A DNA stretch of 64,000 bases from Paraktedonobacter carboxidivorans (GCA_041156125.1 JBEVTI010000008.1:62001-126000); one strand, 5' to 3'. Counted from the stretch's first letter, positions 7,090 through 16,542 are shown. Translations and numbers: made by a program. The notes: generated by a model from the sequence alone, not told the origin.

Positions 7090-10000
7090 ATGCTCATCAC
7101 GCGTCTTGAATTAGAAAATATTAAAAGCTATAAGCAGGTCACGATCAATTTTCAGCGCGGCACCACGGCCATCAGCGGCTCTAATGGCGCGGGCAAAACA
7201 ACACTTGTTGAAGCGATTGGTTTTGCCCTTTTTGATTCGATGCCCTATAAACAGGATCAGTTTGTGCGCGAGGGCGAGAAATACGGGCGCGTGGTGGTCC
7301 ATCTAATCGGCAGCGATGATCGACCATATATTGTAGAGCGCCGTTGCGGCTCTGGCGCGCTCTGGACACTCTACGACAGCGAAGCTAACCTGCGCCTGGA
7401 GCAGCGCGCCGATGTACAGGATAAGCTGCACGAACTCTTTGGCATCGAACGCGAGCGCTCGCTGGAGAATCTTTTCCGCGATGCGCTGGGTGTCCCTCAG
7501 GGCACGTTTACTTCGATCTTTTTGCAAAAGCCGGCCATGCGCAAGCAGACGTTCGATGCCCTGCTGCAGATTGAAGATTACCGCACTGCGTTCGAGTATC
7601 TTTTAGAGGCCCAGAAGCAGTATAAAGAGCAATTATTTACGCAAGAGCGCGAGATCCAGCGCCTGACCTTTGAGACACGCGATCTGGAGCCATGGCGCGC
7701 TTCCCTCAAGGCCGAGCGCGCGCGGGATCAAGAACTCAAAGCGCGCAATGTCGAGGCAACACAACGCTTGAGCAAGCAGCAGGTGTATGCCGCGGTGCTG
7801 AAGCAGCGCCAACTCCATCTCCAACAATGCCAGAGCCAGTATAATCAGAGCGTTATCATCCATGAGAGCACACGCAAGCAACTTGAGCTTGCCGATCAGA
7901 CCCTCAATGATGCCCGCGCCTCTCACCAGGCTGTAGCGGAGAGCGGGCCTGACTTCGAGCGCTATCGGCTGGCCGAAACCGTGTTAACACGCCTGCGCCT
8001 TGATGAGCGCAAGCGCAACACATTGCGCCAGCAACAGGCTGATCTCAACAATGCGCTGGCCACCACCAGCGCTAATCTTCAGCATATTCAGTTCCGCCTG
8101 GACGAAGTCGCGTACAATCGCCAGCTCATCCTGGATCTATTGCCTGCCGTGGAGCGACAGAGCGCGCTGGATACGCAGATCGCGATACTTAATCAGGATA
8201 TGCGGCGCTACGAAGAATTGCGCGAGGCAGGCGTGAAGATCTATCGAGCGCGCGAAAAGAGCCAGCATGAGTTGGTCGGGGTGCGCCAACGCATCGCCGA
8301 AATTGAGCCACTCCTGCCCCTGGCGGATCTGCTTAGCGAGCGCCTCGCCCGCGTCACTCTTTTGAAAAATCAGAGCGAGCAGCGCCAGGATAAGCGCCTG
8401 CAACTTGAAGAGAAGCAGCAGGCTATGCTGGAGAAACAAAACGAACTGAAGCAGGCTCTGGCGAAACTGAATAAGGCTGAGCGAGCCATTGAAAGCATCG
8501 AGGCACACCGTCACGAGGGCGAGAAGTACGCGCTTGTGCTTAAAAGCCAGCAGAGCCTGGAAAATCAGCAGCACCACCTGCGCGGCAATATCGAGAGCTA
8601 CGCAGATTCCCGCAGCCGCTCAGCGGGTGGTCAGTGTCCGTTGCTTCACCAGACTTGCCTGAACATTCAGCAACAGGGTCAGTTAAGCCTGGAGGCGTAT
8701 TTTGATGGGGTGCTCATACAGGAACAGGAGCACCTGACGAGTCTTGAACAGCAGCTCACGCTCATGGCTGAGCAGGGGAGCGCGTTAAGGAAACATGCCG
8801 AGGGGCTGGAGAAGTTGGGCCAATATATTGAGCAGCGCGACGGCAACGCGGAACGCATTGAGCGTCTGAATGTGGAGATGCGCCGGATGGAGCGAGATGC
8901 TGAGCGACTGCGTAACGAGTGGGAAGGTTTCCAGCAAATCGACCAGGAGATTAGTCGGGCCAGAATACTCCACGCGGAGAGCGAGAGCGCTGATCGACTG
9001 ACCCGGCAATTGCCAGGTTTTTATAGCCAGATAAAACAGCTCCTGGAGCGCATACAGCAATATGATGCCGAATTTGAGGAGCGCAAGAGCGAGAGCGAGC
9101 CGCTCAAACATAGTCGTGCTCAACTGGAGGAGTGCGCGCGTGAACTGGCCGCGCTCAATAATCCGCGTCAAAGCAGTCAGACCGCGCAAGAGATCATCAA
9201 GCCAGAAGCAACCTATCGTCAGCAATTGCAGGAAGCCCAGCAGTCCTGGCAAGAGCTTACATACCAGCTCAACCAGTTATGCACAGCACTGGAGGTCTAC
9301 TCTCATCTCGATCAGTCTATCGCTGCTCAAGAGTTGCTGCGCGAACAGGCCGCGCCGGGTCATCAGAGGTATCTGCAAAATCTGGATGTTGCCGCCCGCT
9401 TGCCCGAAAAAGAGCTGGCCTGGGCAGAGGCGCGGGCCAGTATGGAGCAGGCTGAGCGCGAGCTCGCTCAGGCACATCAGGCATACCAACTGGCCGCTAC
9501 AGCTTTTAGTGAGTATGAATTCCAGGTCGTTGAGGCAGAGATTAAGAGCCTGGGCGAGGAAATCGCTGGCCTGGCTGTCGAGATGAATAAACTCCAGAAA
9601 GATATCGATGCCCTGGAGCACAAGATTATTGCCGCTGAGGCTTTGCTGCTGGAACTGGAGACGGTACAAAAGGAAAAACAGACCCTGGAAGAACTGGGAA
9701 CTATGATGGAGCAGTTCCGCAAGCTGATCAAGGATGCCGCGCCATATGTGCTGCACGCTATGCTCAGCGATATTTCAGCCGAGGCTAATCGCATCTTTGG
9801 CGAGATCATGGGCGATCGGAGCGCGCAGTTGAGTTGGAGCGACGATTACGAGATTACCCTGTTACGCCAGGGCGTCAAGCGTTCGTTTGCCCAGTTGAGC
9901 GGAGGCGAACAGATGAGCGCGGCCCTGGCTCTACGCCTGGCTTTACTCAAGAAGCTTTCCACGCTCAATCTGGCCTTCTTTGACGAACCCACGCAAAATA

Positions 10001-10185
10001 TGGATGAACAGCGGCGCAGCAATCTGGCTGAACAGATTCGGCGTGTACGCGGCTTCGATCAGTTGATCGTTATCAGCCACGATGATACCTTTGAACAGGG
10101 CCTGGATGCCCTGATCCGCCTGCGCAAGCAGGATGGTCAGACGTGCCAGTTAGATGAAAATGATGATTTAAATGATGCGGCTTGA
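7090..10185 (+). CDS. SbcC/Rad50-like SMC-family ATPase
   Basis: DNA-repair ATPase with split ABC head and long coiled coil, expected to process DNA ends with a nuclease partner. From the ATG at 7090 (MLITRLELENIKSYKQ) it has Walker A SGSNGAGKTT near residue 30, coiled coil from about 180 to 880, and a hook region near 515 with cysteines arranged CPLLHQTC rather than the usual CxxC. The signature is LSGGEQM near 936, with Walker B LAFFDEPT and D-loop QNMDEQ near 962. The frame extends upstream to 6952, but 7090 fits family N-termini. The adjacent downstream gene is a NurA nuclease, suggesting that NurA, rather than SbcD/Mre11, is the nuclease partner here. Confidence 0.88.
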   Translation: MLITRLELENIKSYKQVTINFQRGTTAISGSNGAGKTTLVEAIGFALFDSMPYKQDQFVREGEKYGRVVVHLIGSDDRPYIVERRCGSGALWTLYDSEANLRLEQRADVQDKLHELFGIERERSLENLFRDALGVPQGTFTSIFLQKPAMRKQTFDALLQIEDYRTAFEYLLEAQKQYKEQLFTQEREIQRLTFETRDLEPWRASLKAERARDQELKARNVEATQRLSKQQVYAAVLKQRQLHLQQCQSQYNQSVIIHESTRKQLELADQTLNDARASHQAVAESGPDFERYRLAETVLTRLRLDERKRNTLRQQQADLNNALATTSANLQHIQFRLDEVAYNRQLILDLLPAVERQSALDTQIAILNQDMRRYEELREAGVKIYRAREKSQHELVGVRQRIAEIEPLLPLADLLSERLARVTLLKNQSEQRQDKRLQLEEKQQAMLEKQNELKQALAKLNKAERAIESIEAHRHEGEKYALVLKSQQSLENQQHHLRGNIESYADSRSRSAGGQCPLLHQTCLNIQQQGQLSLEAYFDGVLIQEQEHLTSLEQQLTLMAEQGSALRKHAEGLEKLGQYIEQRDGNAERIERLNVEMRRMERDAERLRNEWEGFQQIDQEISRARILHAESESADRLTRQLPGFYSQIKQLLERIQQYDAEFEERKSESEPLKHSRAQLEECARELAALNNPRQSSQTAQEIIKPEATYRQQLQEAQQSWQELTYQLNQLCTALEVYSHLDQSIAAQELLREQAAPGHQRYLQNLDVAARLPEKELAWAEARASMEQAERELAQAHQAYQLAATAFSEYEFQVVEAEIKSLGEEIAGLAVEMNKLQKDIDALEHKIIAAEALLLELETVQKEKQTLEELGTMMEQFRKLIKDAAPYVLHAMLSDISAEANRIFGEIMGDRSAQLSWSDDYEITLLRQGVKRSFAQLSGGEQMSAALALRLALLKKLSTLNLAFFDEPTQNMDEQRRSNLAEQIRRVRGFDQLIVISHDDTFEQGLDALIRLRKQDGQTCQLDENDDLNDAA

Positions 10186-10233
10186 GACTGCTCGGCACCT
10201 GTGGCGCCTCGCATAAAGTCTCTTTTGTGGTGA

Positions 10234-10272
10234 CTGTCAGGTTAATTGGTCGCGAGCCAGTTAACCTGACAG
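10234..10272 (+). other. Intercistronic hairpin between SbcC-like gene and nurA
   Basis: Arms ctgtcaggttaa (10234-10245) and ttaacctgacag (10261-10272) are a perfect 12-bp inverted repeat; further pairs tgg/cca form inside, and gtgg/ccac outside after a bulge. It ends 23 bases before the preferred nurA start and so occupies its leader. It may act as an mRNA processing or attenuation element that sets the ratio of nuclease to ATPase. Confidence 0.5.
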
Positions 10273-10295
10273 CCACTACAGGACAGGACGTGTAT

Positions 10296-11564
10296 ATGCT
10301 ACATAAGGGAAAATTGCTGGCAGCCCTGCACGCGAAACGGGGACAGTTTAGCGCTTATGATGGATCGTTTGGCGACCAGTTGAACGCGTATCGCCACGCG
10401 TTAGAGACGCTTTATCTGGAATATCCTTCAGGAGAGCAACTGGCTTTTGTGCTGCCGCCGGATCGCAAGGGTTTACCGCCTGCCGGAGCGCGTCCCAGTG
10501 TGGAGTTTGACCGCTGGCTGGTCTACGCTCCACATCACGACTATCATGGCCCGCTCTTTCCATTTAATCATGAGTTTGCCAATCATGAACAGGCCCGGCA
10601 TTGGGCCGAGTGTATCGAGGGCGTGACGACGATTGCTGTCGATGGCAGTCAGCTCCAGCCCTGGCGCGATGCCTCGATTCCTGTGGCCTTGATCCAGGTG
10701 GGCCTCTTTGTCAATCCGCACGCCCGCGGCAAGCCCTATACCAAAGATGTGTTTATAGAGGTGCTTTCTCCTGACGAAATCGCCGAGGCGTCAAGCACGG
10801 AAAGCGAGGACCCGGATAGCTATCCTTATTCCGAGATGCAGGTCAACCTGCGGCGCTATCAGTTGGAAGTGGAGACACTGCGCCGCCAGATGGAGCAACA
10901 CGCCCATAGTCGGCGCGAGGGCGAACCAACTCACAGCCCTGTCGTCTTCTTCGACGGTTCGCTTGTCGTTTCTTTCGCGGTGACTATGCCCGAACCATAC
11001 CGCAGCGAATATATCCAGGCCGCGAAATCCCTGCTACAAACCTCGGAGGAGCAGCGTGTGCCGCTGGTGGGCTTTATCGATACCAGCTATGCTCGTGATA
11101 TGATTACTATGTTACGCCGCCTGGACGCGAACCAGGCCAGGCCGGCTTTACGCGAAACCAAGCGTATTCACGACGCGATACTCTGGCAGGGCCAAATGCG
11201 TTGGGGCGACCGCACGCCAGCTATGATCTGCGCGCGTGGCGATATTCTGGAGGACTATGGCCCCTATCGCGAAAGTGTCGCATTTTGCTATATGCAAACC
11301 ACCGCTCGCCGTCCGCCTGCCCGTCTGGAATTTCCGCGCTGGCTACTCGATGATGGCCTGCTTGAACCCATGCTGGATGCCGTGCGCGCCGAACTAATCG
11401 CTGGCAATGGCTACCCTTACGCCATCGAAACTGCCGACGCGGTAGCTGTGATCACAATGCAGGATCGCCAGGAATTCTATGCCCAATTCCAGGAGTTTAT
11501 GCTGCGCCAGGGCATGAAGTTCACTTTCTCGAATAAATCTGTCAGTAAAAGCAGAAGACGCTAA
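10296..11564 (+). CDS. NurA-domain 5'-3' nuclease
   Basis: Member of the NurA nuclease family, which resects DNA ends with HerA or Rad50/Mre11-type partners. The first metal-binding motif is IAVDGSQLQPW near residue 113. A second acidic block is VVFFDGSLVVSFAV, and later conserved segments are PLVGFIDTSYARDM and RLEFPRWL. The frame is open from an ATG at 10182 overlapping the SbcC-like stop, but that would place a strong hairpin inside codons 18-31. The ATG at 10296, after GGACAGGACG, is preferred. Tight linkage to the SbcC-like gene supports a two-protein end-processing unit. Confidence 0.85.
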   Translation: MLHKGKLLAALHAKRGQFSAYDGSFGDQLNAYRHALETLYLEYPSGEQLAFVLPPDRKGLPPAGARPSVEFDRWLVYAPHHDYHGPLFPFNHEFANHEQARHWAECIEGVTTIAVDGSQLQPWRDASIPVALIQVGLFVNPHARGKPYTKDVFIEVLSPDEIAEASSTESEDPDSYPYSEMQVNLRRYQLEVETLRRQMEQHAHSRREGEPTHSPVVFFDGSLVVSFAVTMPEPYRSEYIQAAKSLLQTSEEQRVPLVGFIDTSYARDMITMLRRLDANQARPALRETKRIHDAILWQGQMRWGDRTPAMICARGDILEDYGPYRESVAFCYMQTTARRPPARLEFPRWLLDDGLLEPMLDAVRAELIAGNGYPYAIETADAVAVITMQDRQEFYAQFQEFMLRQGMKFTFSNKSVSKSRRR

Positions 11565-11565
11565 T

Positions 11566-11600
11566 TGCTTTTGAAAAGCAGGCCAAAACAGCTTTTGCCT
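11566..11600 (+). terminator. Tandem small hairpins after nurA
   Basis: A 7-bp stem with 1-nt loop (tgctttt/aaaagca, 11566-11580) is followed at once by a second stem built from ccaaaa/ttttg with flanking agg/cct (11580-11600). The same two-hairpin module, with 19 of 22 matching bases in its second half, recurs at 26383-26420 inside the composite repeat. Terminator or repeat-derived end structure. Confidence 0.4.
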
Positions 11601-11692
11601 CGTTTATAGCGGGAAAGATTCCATGTGTTATACTTGTTTGTATACGAGAAACGATTTTGTTGATTAGCCTTAATGGTCAGAGAAGAAGACCC

Positions 11693-12340
11693 ATGATGTC
11701 TCGCGCGATTACACACACATTCAACTGTCCCTGTGGGGAACAGTTCGAACATACAATTTACAACTATGTCAATATCACCAGGGAGCCACGCCTGCGCTAT
11801 ATTGTCTTGAGTGGTCTGCTCAATGTCGCGACCTGCCCACATTGCGGGCGCAAGGCTGCGATTGGGCGACCCTTTATCTATTCCGATCCTGAACATAAGT
11901 TGCTCGCTTATGTTCATCCACGCAACGACGCTCCCGAAGAGGCCCGACTGATGATTCTCGAACAATTGCGCAATGTCTACGAGACTATTGTCAGCGAGGG
12001 TGAAGCGCCAGAATGTTCCGCGGACGAGCCCATCTCAGAAAGCTCCGCGGAACAAATCATGGCCACGCCACCGCTTCAGGTGGTCTTCGGCAACGATCAG
12101 TTGCACGGGTTGATCAATGCTACGCTCAGCCAGCATGAGCGCCTGGGCAAGCTCGCGCTCAGCACCAGGAGTCATGCCGAAGCCGAACGTGGGCAAATGC
12201 TGGATATTGCGCGCAAACTCGCCAGCGAGATGAACTGCCAGATCGAGGTAGAGAATCTGGAGGATGAGTATACTGTGTGGATCTTTGGTCCACGTCGCCA
12301 GATCGGCGCTCTTATGCGCGAACTGTCGGCCATACATTAG
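11693..12340 (+). CDS. CpXC-domain protein
   Basis: The 215-residue protein begins with a CpXC-type zinc domain: FNCPCGEQFEHTIYNYVNI, then LLNVATCPHCGRKAAIGRPFIY, giving two CxC/CxxC half-sites, followed by the characteristic KLLAYVHP. CpXC domains are of unknown function and are often found in bacterial regulatory or stress-related proteins. The C-terminal half is helical and ends in a small acidic segment (EMNCQIEVENLEDEYTVWIF). The ATG at 11693 is preferred over a TTG further upstream because it directly precedes the domain. It is followed closely by the MogA/MoaB gene on the same strand. Confidence 0.8.
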   Translation: MMSRAITHTFNCPCGEQFEHTIYNYVNITREPRLRYIVLSGLLNVATCPHCGRKAAIGRPFIYSDPEHKLLAYVHPRNDAPEEARLMILEQLRNVYETIVSEGEAPECSADEPISESSAEQIMATPPLQVVFGNDQLHGLINATLSQHERLGKLALSTRSHAEAERGQMLDIARKLASEMNCQIEVENLEDEYTVWIFGPRRQIGALMRELSAIH

Positions 12341-12384
12341 CAACCAGAACACATGCTGGCAACAAAAAAGGTGGGGCTACTGGG

Positions 12385-12870
12385 ATGATTACAATTGGCG
12401 TGCTGACCATTAGCGATGGCGGGGCACGTGGCGAGCGCGTAGATACCAGCGGCGAGACGATTCGCGCCATGGTCGCGGATTTACCAGACGCGGTTGTAAG
12501 CGCTGGCGCGCTTGTGCCCGACGAGCGCCCGCTGATCGAAGCCACGCTACGCGAGTGGTGTGACGACAAACACCTCAACCTGATTCTGACAACCGGCGGA
12601 ACCGGCCTGGCTCCCCGCGATGTCACCCCCGAAGCCACGCGCGCGTTAATCGAGCGCGAGGCTCCCGGTATTGCCGAGGCTATGCGCGCGGAGAGCCTGC
12701 GCCACACACCCTTTGGCATGCTCTCGCGCGGTGTAGCTGGCACACGCGGGCATACGCTGATCATTAACCTGCCCGGTAGTCCCAAAGCCGTCAAAGAATG
12801 CCTGCAATGCATCCTGCCAGTCCTACCTCACGCTATCAATCTGCTTATCGAAGGTCCACGTGAACATTAA
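12385..12870 (+). CDS. Molybdenum cofactor biosynthesis protein MogA/MoaB
   Basis: Cytoplasmic enzyme of the MogA/MoaB family, which adenylates molybdopterin before molybdenum insertion. The 162-residue protein starts MITIGVLTISDGGARGE and contains the pterin-binding motif LTTGGTGLAPRDVTPEAT. It also has the later conserved blocks MLSRGVAGTRGHTLIINLPG and SPKAVKECL. The ATG at 12385 follows a purine-rich AAAAAAGGTGGGG ribosome-binding stretch, which decides the start. No other molybdenum-cofactor gene is in the window. Confidence 0.93.
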   Translation: MITIGVLTISDGGARGERVDTSGETIRAMVADLPDAVVSAGALVPDERPLIEATLREWCDDKHLNLILTTGGTGLAPRDVTPEATRALIEREAPGIAEAMRAESLRHTPFGMLSRGVAGTRGHTLIINLPGSPKAVKECLQCILPVLPHAINLLIEGPREH

Positions 12871-13017
12871 GCTGGCTAGCTCTCCACCTTCTCCTGTGAA
12901 CATAAACGCGACTTTCTGCTACTCTTCTTATGAAGCATAATGACAATAGAGACCAGCCTGACTATCTTAAAATTACTTTGAAGAAGCTAAGCTATGCTCT
13001 CAGGAGAGATATCACAT

Positions 13018-13773
13018 ATGACGCCAAATTTTTATCTCATTCAACCGCTCAATCTGATGATCGTGAGCATTCTTTTACTACCATTGATGGGCAGTGCCTG
13101 CCTGTTTTCCGTGGTCACAGTCGGTCTGCTTTTTGCGCGGGCCAAAATTTTTAAGCAGCGGGTGTATAAGCCGATGCTCTTCAATCTCTTTCTGGCCTGG
13201 CTTCCTATGGTCTGCGTGGGCATCGCGACACTGGCTTTTCTGGCAGCCGCGCTCAAAGGTCTGAGCCTGCTCTGGGTGACGATCGTGCTGCTGGGCATCT
13301 GGTTTGTCTTCTTCCCCAACTCTACCTACCTGGTGACTGAATTTCATCATCTGAGAGATGAGAAAGCCGATATTCCTTACTGGTTCGATACGATTGTCAT
13401 TCTTTCCCTGGCTCTCTGCGGACTGCTCCTGGGCAGTTTCTCGCTGCTCTTAGTCCACCAGTTGTTGCTGATCTATCTGCCTGGCCCGCTGACCTGGACA
13501 ATTTTTATCGCTTACCTTTTCTTATCAAATGTTGGTATCTATATCGGGCGCTTTCTGCGTTTCAATAGTTGGGATGTATTGACCAATCCACTCAAGCTGT
13601 TGGCCCGGCTAAAGGAGCTTTTTCAGGTCAAACAGACCAGACGCCAACTGCTGCTCTTCGCCAGCCTCTTTACGCTCTTTTTGCTGACGTTCTACATTTT
13701 TTTGTATAGCGCGGTAGCGCCTGTGGCATCATTATTGATCGTTGTCTTACAGCATTCTGGAGCGCTTAAATAA
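13018..13773 (+). CDS. DUF1361 membrane protein
   Basis: Polytopic inner-membrane protein with six or seven hydrophobic spans and the DUF1361 hallmark blocks: WFVFFPNSTYLVTEFHHL, IPYWFDTIVILSLALCGL and NVGIYIGRFLRFNSWDVL. Function of the family is unknown. The ATG at 13018 follows CAGGAGAG at good spacing, so the in-frame ATG at 12994 is less likely. It stands between the MogA/MoaB and WD40 genes on the same strand without an obvious functional link. Confidence 0.85.
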   Translation: MTPNFYLIQPLNLMIVSILLLPLMGSACLFSVVTVGLLFARAKIFKQRVYKPMLFNLFLAWLPMVCVGIATLAFLAAALKGLSLLWVTIVLLGIWFVFFPNSTYLVTEFHHLRDEKADIPYWFDTIVILSLALCGLLLGSFSLLLVHQLLLIYLPGPLTWTIFIAYLFLSNVGIYIGRFLRFNSWDVLTNPLKLLARLKELFQVKQTRRQLLLFASLFTLFLLTFYIFLYSAVAPVASLLIVVLQHSGALK

Positions 13774-13824
13774 GCTCAGCACTGCTGTCACAGTTCGCTG
13801 GTCGCCAGTTGTGAGAGGTGTTCG

Positions 13825-14730
13825 ATGGTGGGGCCTGATCCCCTGCTAATCTATCGTGGTCACGAGGATAACGTGTTCGCGCTAAGCTGGTCACCCGATG
13901 GCACGCGGCTGGCCTCAGCTGGACGCGATCGTGTAGTGCGCGTCTGGCAGCCCTCAAATGGCGCGGACCTCTACGTGTACCATAAACACAGCAGCCCGGT
14001 GCTTGCCCTGTCCTGGTCACCTGACGGTACACTGCTAGCTTCCGGCGATACCGCTGGCGAAGCCCATATCTGGCATGCTCAGACTGGCGCGCAGGTCACT
14101 GTCTACCGTGGCCATAAACGCTTTGTCCGCTCTCTGGCCTGGTCGCCTGATGGCGCTCTACTCGTTTCTGGCGGTGACTTTGGTGACGGTACAGTGCAAC
14201 TCTGGCAGGCCACGACGGGTCAGCACCTCGCGACCCACACTGGCCTGGAGCGGGTCCTGGCCGTGGTCTGGTCACCGGACGGACAGCGCCTCGCAGCCTG
14301 CGGCTTCTCTGGCCGCGCGCAAACCTGGGACGCGCGCGCCAATACCCGGCTTTTCACCTACACAGGCCATAGCTGCCGACTTTACGCCCTGGCCTGGTCG
14401 CCAACTGGCCCGGCCCTTGCCTCAGCCGGCGAAGATGGCGCCATCCACATCTGGCAGGACCTCACCGGTAAGCTGCTCTACTCAGCCAATTTTCACACGC
14501 GCGCGGTAAAGGCGCTGGCCTGGTCGCCTGACGCCAGCGCGCTTGCCTCCGGCGGTGAAGATCTGCTCCTGCGCGTCTGGCAACCCGCGACCGCTGGCGT
14601 TCCACTTGGCTATACCGGCCATACTCAATGGATACGCGCGCTCTGCTGGTCCCCTGATGGACGCTTTCTGGCCAGCGCGAGCGCGCATACAGTGCATCTC
14701 GTCAGCCTCCACTCTCTCATTGTTGCTTAA
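13825..14730 (+). CDS. Seven-bladed WD40 beta-propeller protein
   Basis: The 301-residue protein is made entirely of seven WD40 repeats, each with a GH near the start and a core like ALSWSPDGTRLAS followed by VRVWQ. The repeats sit at roughly 40-residue spacing. There is no signal peptide, membrane span or catalytic domain, so it should be a stand-alone cytoplasmic seven-bladed propeller, probably a protein-interaction scaffold. In many Chloroflexota and cyanobacteria such repeats are attached to kinases or NTPases; here they are free. An SD-like GAGAGGTG lies just upstream of the ATG. Confidence 0.9.
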   Translation: MVGPDPLLIYRGHEDNVFALSWSPDGTRLASAGRDRVVRVWQPSNGADLYVYHKHSSPVLALSWSPDGTLLASGDTAGEAHIWHAQTGAQVTVYRGHKRFVRSLAWSPDGALLVSGGDFGDGTVQLWQATTGQHLATHTGLERVLAVVWSPDGQRLAACGFSGRAQTWDARANTRLFTYTGHSCRLYALAWSPTGPALASAGEDGAIHIWQDLTGKLLYSANFHTRAVKALAWSPDASALASGGEDLLLRVWQPATAGVPLGYTGHTQWIRALCWSPDGRFLASASAHTVHLVSLHSLIVA

Positions 14731-14812
14731 AACCGATTCGTGCGATAATCTGGTTATCCGTGGCGCGGGTTCGTTGTAGTTCCTGGCGCGGATCGGCGGA
14801 CATTTTTCAGAT

Positions 14813-16183
14813 ATGGGAAAGGTTCCAGCAAAGATGAGCACAGTTTTGAGCATAATCAGTCTCGCGCAGGCAGGAAACGGACAGGATGCTTTGCGCAGTA
14901 CGGAGATCCTGGTAATTCTGTTGACAATCACGCTGGTGGTCTCGCTGCTGGCTCGACGGCTACGCTTGCCCTATACGCTGGTGCTGGTACTGGTGGGACT
15001 GGGCATCGGCTTTAGCCCGCTGGCCAATGGGGTGATTCTCAATCCTGACCTGGTGCTTTTTCTCTTTTTGCCAGCGCTCCTCTTCGAGGGAGCGTGGAGC
15101 ACAGACGCGCGCCAACTGGTCGCGAACTGGCTACCGATCTTTTTGCTGGCGGTGCCGGGTCTGCTAATCGCGCTGGCACTGCTGATGGTGGTGCTGCACC
15201 TGGGCATTGGACTACCATGGATGCTGGCGGCGCTGGCGGCGGCGATTGTCTCGCCAACCGATCCTATCGCGGCCCTGGCCCTGTTAAAACGCCTGGGACT
15301 CTCTGAACGGCTGCGCATCATTATTGAGGGGGAAAGCCTGTTTAACGATGGTGTGGGCGTAGCGGTCTTTGAGGTGGTACGCCAGCTATTATTGCCCTCA
15401 CTGGGCCTGGCGACGGTCTCAATAGCTTTTCAGGGCGTTTCGTTGCTCCAACTCAATCTGCAGGTGCTCTGGTTGCTGATCGGCGGACCGTTATTGGGGA
15501 TAGCTACAGGGTGGATCTGTTCGCGTTTTTTGCGCCTGGTGGATGATCATCTCTTTGAGACTGTGCTGACGCTCTGCGTGGCCTATGCCGCGTATCTTTG
15601 CGGCACGCTGTTACACACCTCTGGCCTGCTGGCGGTAGTCTGCGCCGGCCTTGTTATGGGCAGCTATGGCAAGGATCTGGGCATGTCGCAACGCTCGCAA
15701 GAGGCGGCTGAGGATGTCTGGGAGTTTATCGGCTACCTGGCTAATTCGCTGCTCTTTTTGTTGCTGGGCATTCAGATTGGTGCTTCTAACTTTCTCCAGG
15801 CTGTGCCAGGCATTCTCTGGGCCGTGCTGGGCGTGCTTGCTGGCCGCGCGGTAATTGTCTACACGCTTATGCCGCTCCAGGATCTGCTGGCGCGCCGCCT
15901 GGCAAATCGCGCTCGCTGGTGGGCATGGCTGCCACGCCCGCGCCCACTGAGTGCCGCGTGGCGCCCCGTGCTGACCCTGACTGGACTGCGCGGGGCGCTC
16001 TCGATTGCCCTGGTGCTGAGTCTGCCCGACAAATTTAGCCAGCGCAATCTGCTGGAGAGCATTGTCTACGGGGTCGTGCTGGTCACTCTGCTCGGCCAGG
16101 GCCTGGGGCTGCGTTTTCTCCTACCCCACTGGTCCGGCGACCAGACAAACGAGAGCGAGATCCAGGAGAGCGAGGCTCACTAA
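14813..16183 (+). CDS. CPA1-family Na+/H+ (cation/proton) antiporter
   Basis: Membrane antiporter exchanging Na+ or K+ for protons. About twelve hydrophobic spans are visible. The ion-binding core is SPTDPIAALALLKRLGLSERL, followed by the conserved EGESLFNDGVGVAVFEV that contains the ND pair of electroneutral CPA1 exchangers. Later LTGLRGALSIALVLSLP is typical of NhaP-type proteins. The length of 456 residues is normal for a version without a large C-terminal regulatory domain. An in-frame ATG at 14834 is an alternative start. The 3' end overlaps the convergent J-domain gene by 4 bp. Confidence 0.93.
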   Translation: MGKVPAKMSTVLSIISLAQAGNGQDALRSTEILVILLTITLVVSLLARRLRLPYTLVLVLVGLGIGFSPLANGVILNPDLVLFLFLPALLFEGAWSTDARQLVANWLPIFLLAVPGLLIALALLMVVLHLGIGLPWMLAALAAAIVSPTDPIAALALLKRLGLSERLRIIIEGESLFNDGVGVAVFEVVRQLLLPSLGLATVSIAFQGVSLLQLNLQVLWLLIGGPLLGIATGWICSRFLRLVDDHLFETVLTLCVAYAAYLCGTLLHTSGLLAVVCAGLVMGSYGKDLGMSQRSQEAAEDVWEFIGYLANSLLFLLLGIQIGASNFLQAVPGILWAVLGVLAGRAVIVYTLMPLQDLLARRLANRARWWAWLPRPRPLSAAWRPVLTLTGLRGALSIALVLSLPDKFSQRNLLESIVYGVVLVTLLGQGLGLRFLLPHWSGDQTNESEIQESEAH

Positions 16184-16542
16184 CCGTCATGCATGCCCTT
16201 TCTCAATTCGCGCACAAAGCCGAAGACGCCCTGCATCCAGGTTAATTCAGGCTCGCGCTCTGGCTCTGGCTTGCTCGGCTCCTGGCTACGCTGGCGCTCC
16301 CGCTCGGCCAGGATTTCCTCGGCACGTTCACGAGCCTCGCGCAATAACTTGTCGTAAGCCATACGTTTGCGCGCGTCGCTGAGAATCTCGTAGGCTTCAT
16401 TCAGCCGTTTAATCTGCTCATCGCGCGTCGAAGCATGCAGATCGGGATGGTACTGGCGCGCCAGGCGACGGTATGCCTTTTTGATTTCCGCCGCGTTAGC
16501 ACCGCTTGCTACACCCAATAGCTTGTAGTAATCGAGAATCAT
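16180..16542 (-). CDS. Short J-domain (DnaJ-like) co-chaperone
   Basis: The 121-residue protein starts MILDYYKLLGVASGANAAEI and has the J-domain HPD triad in RRLARQYHPDLHAS, then EQIKRLNEAYEILSDARKR. It would stimulate the ATPase of a DnaK-type Hsp70. After the J-domain there is only a charged helix rich in Glu/Arg and a short tail; zinc fingers and substrate-binding domains are absent, so it is a J-protein of the minimal class. Its ATG overlaps the dut stop (ATGA), indicating translational coupling with dut. Confidence 0.9.
   Translation of the reverse strand: MILDYYKLLGVASGANAAEIKKAYRRLARQYHPDLHASTRDEQIKRLNEAYEILSDARKRMAYDKLLREARERAEEILAERERQRSQEPSKPEPEREPELTWMQGVFGFVRELRKGMHDG

Noticed and set aside
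9062..9586. 174-codon ORF in another frame of the SbcC-like gene
   Set aside because: It is a same-strand shadow in the coiled-coil region with Arg/Ser-rich composition and no motifs.
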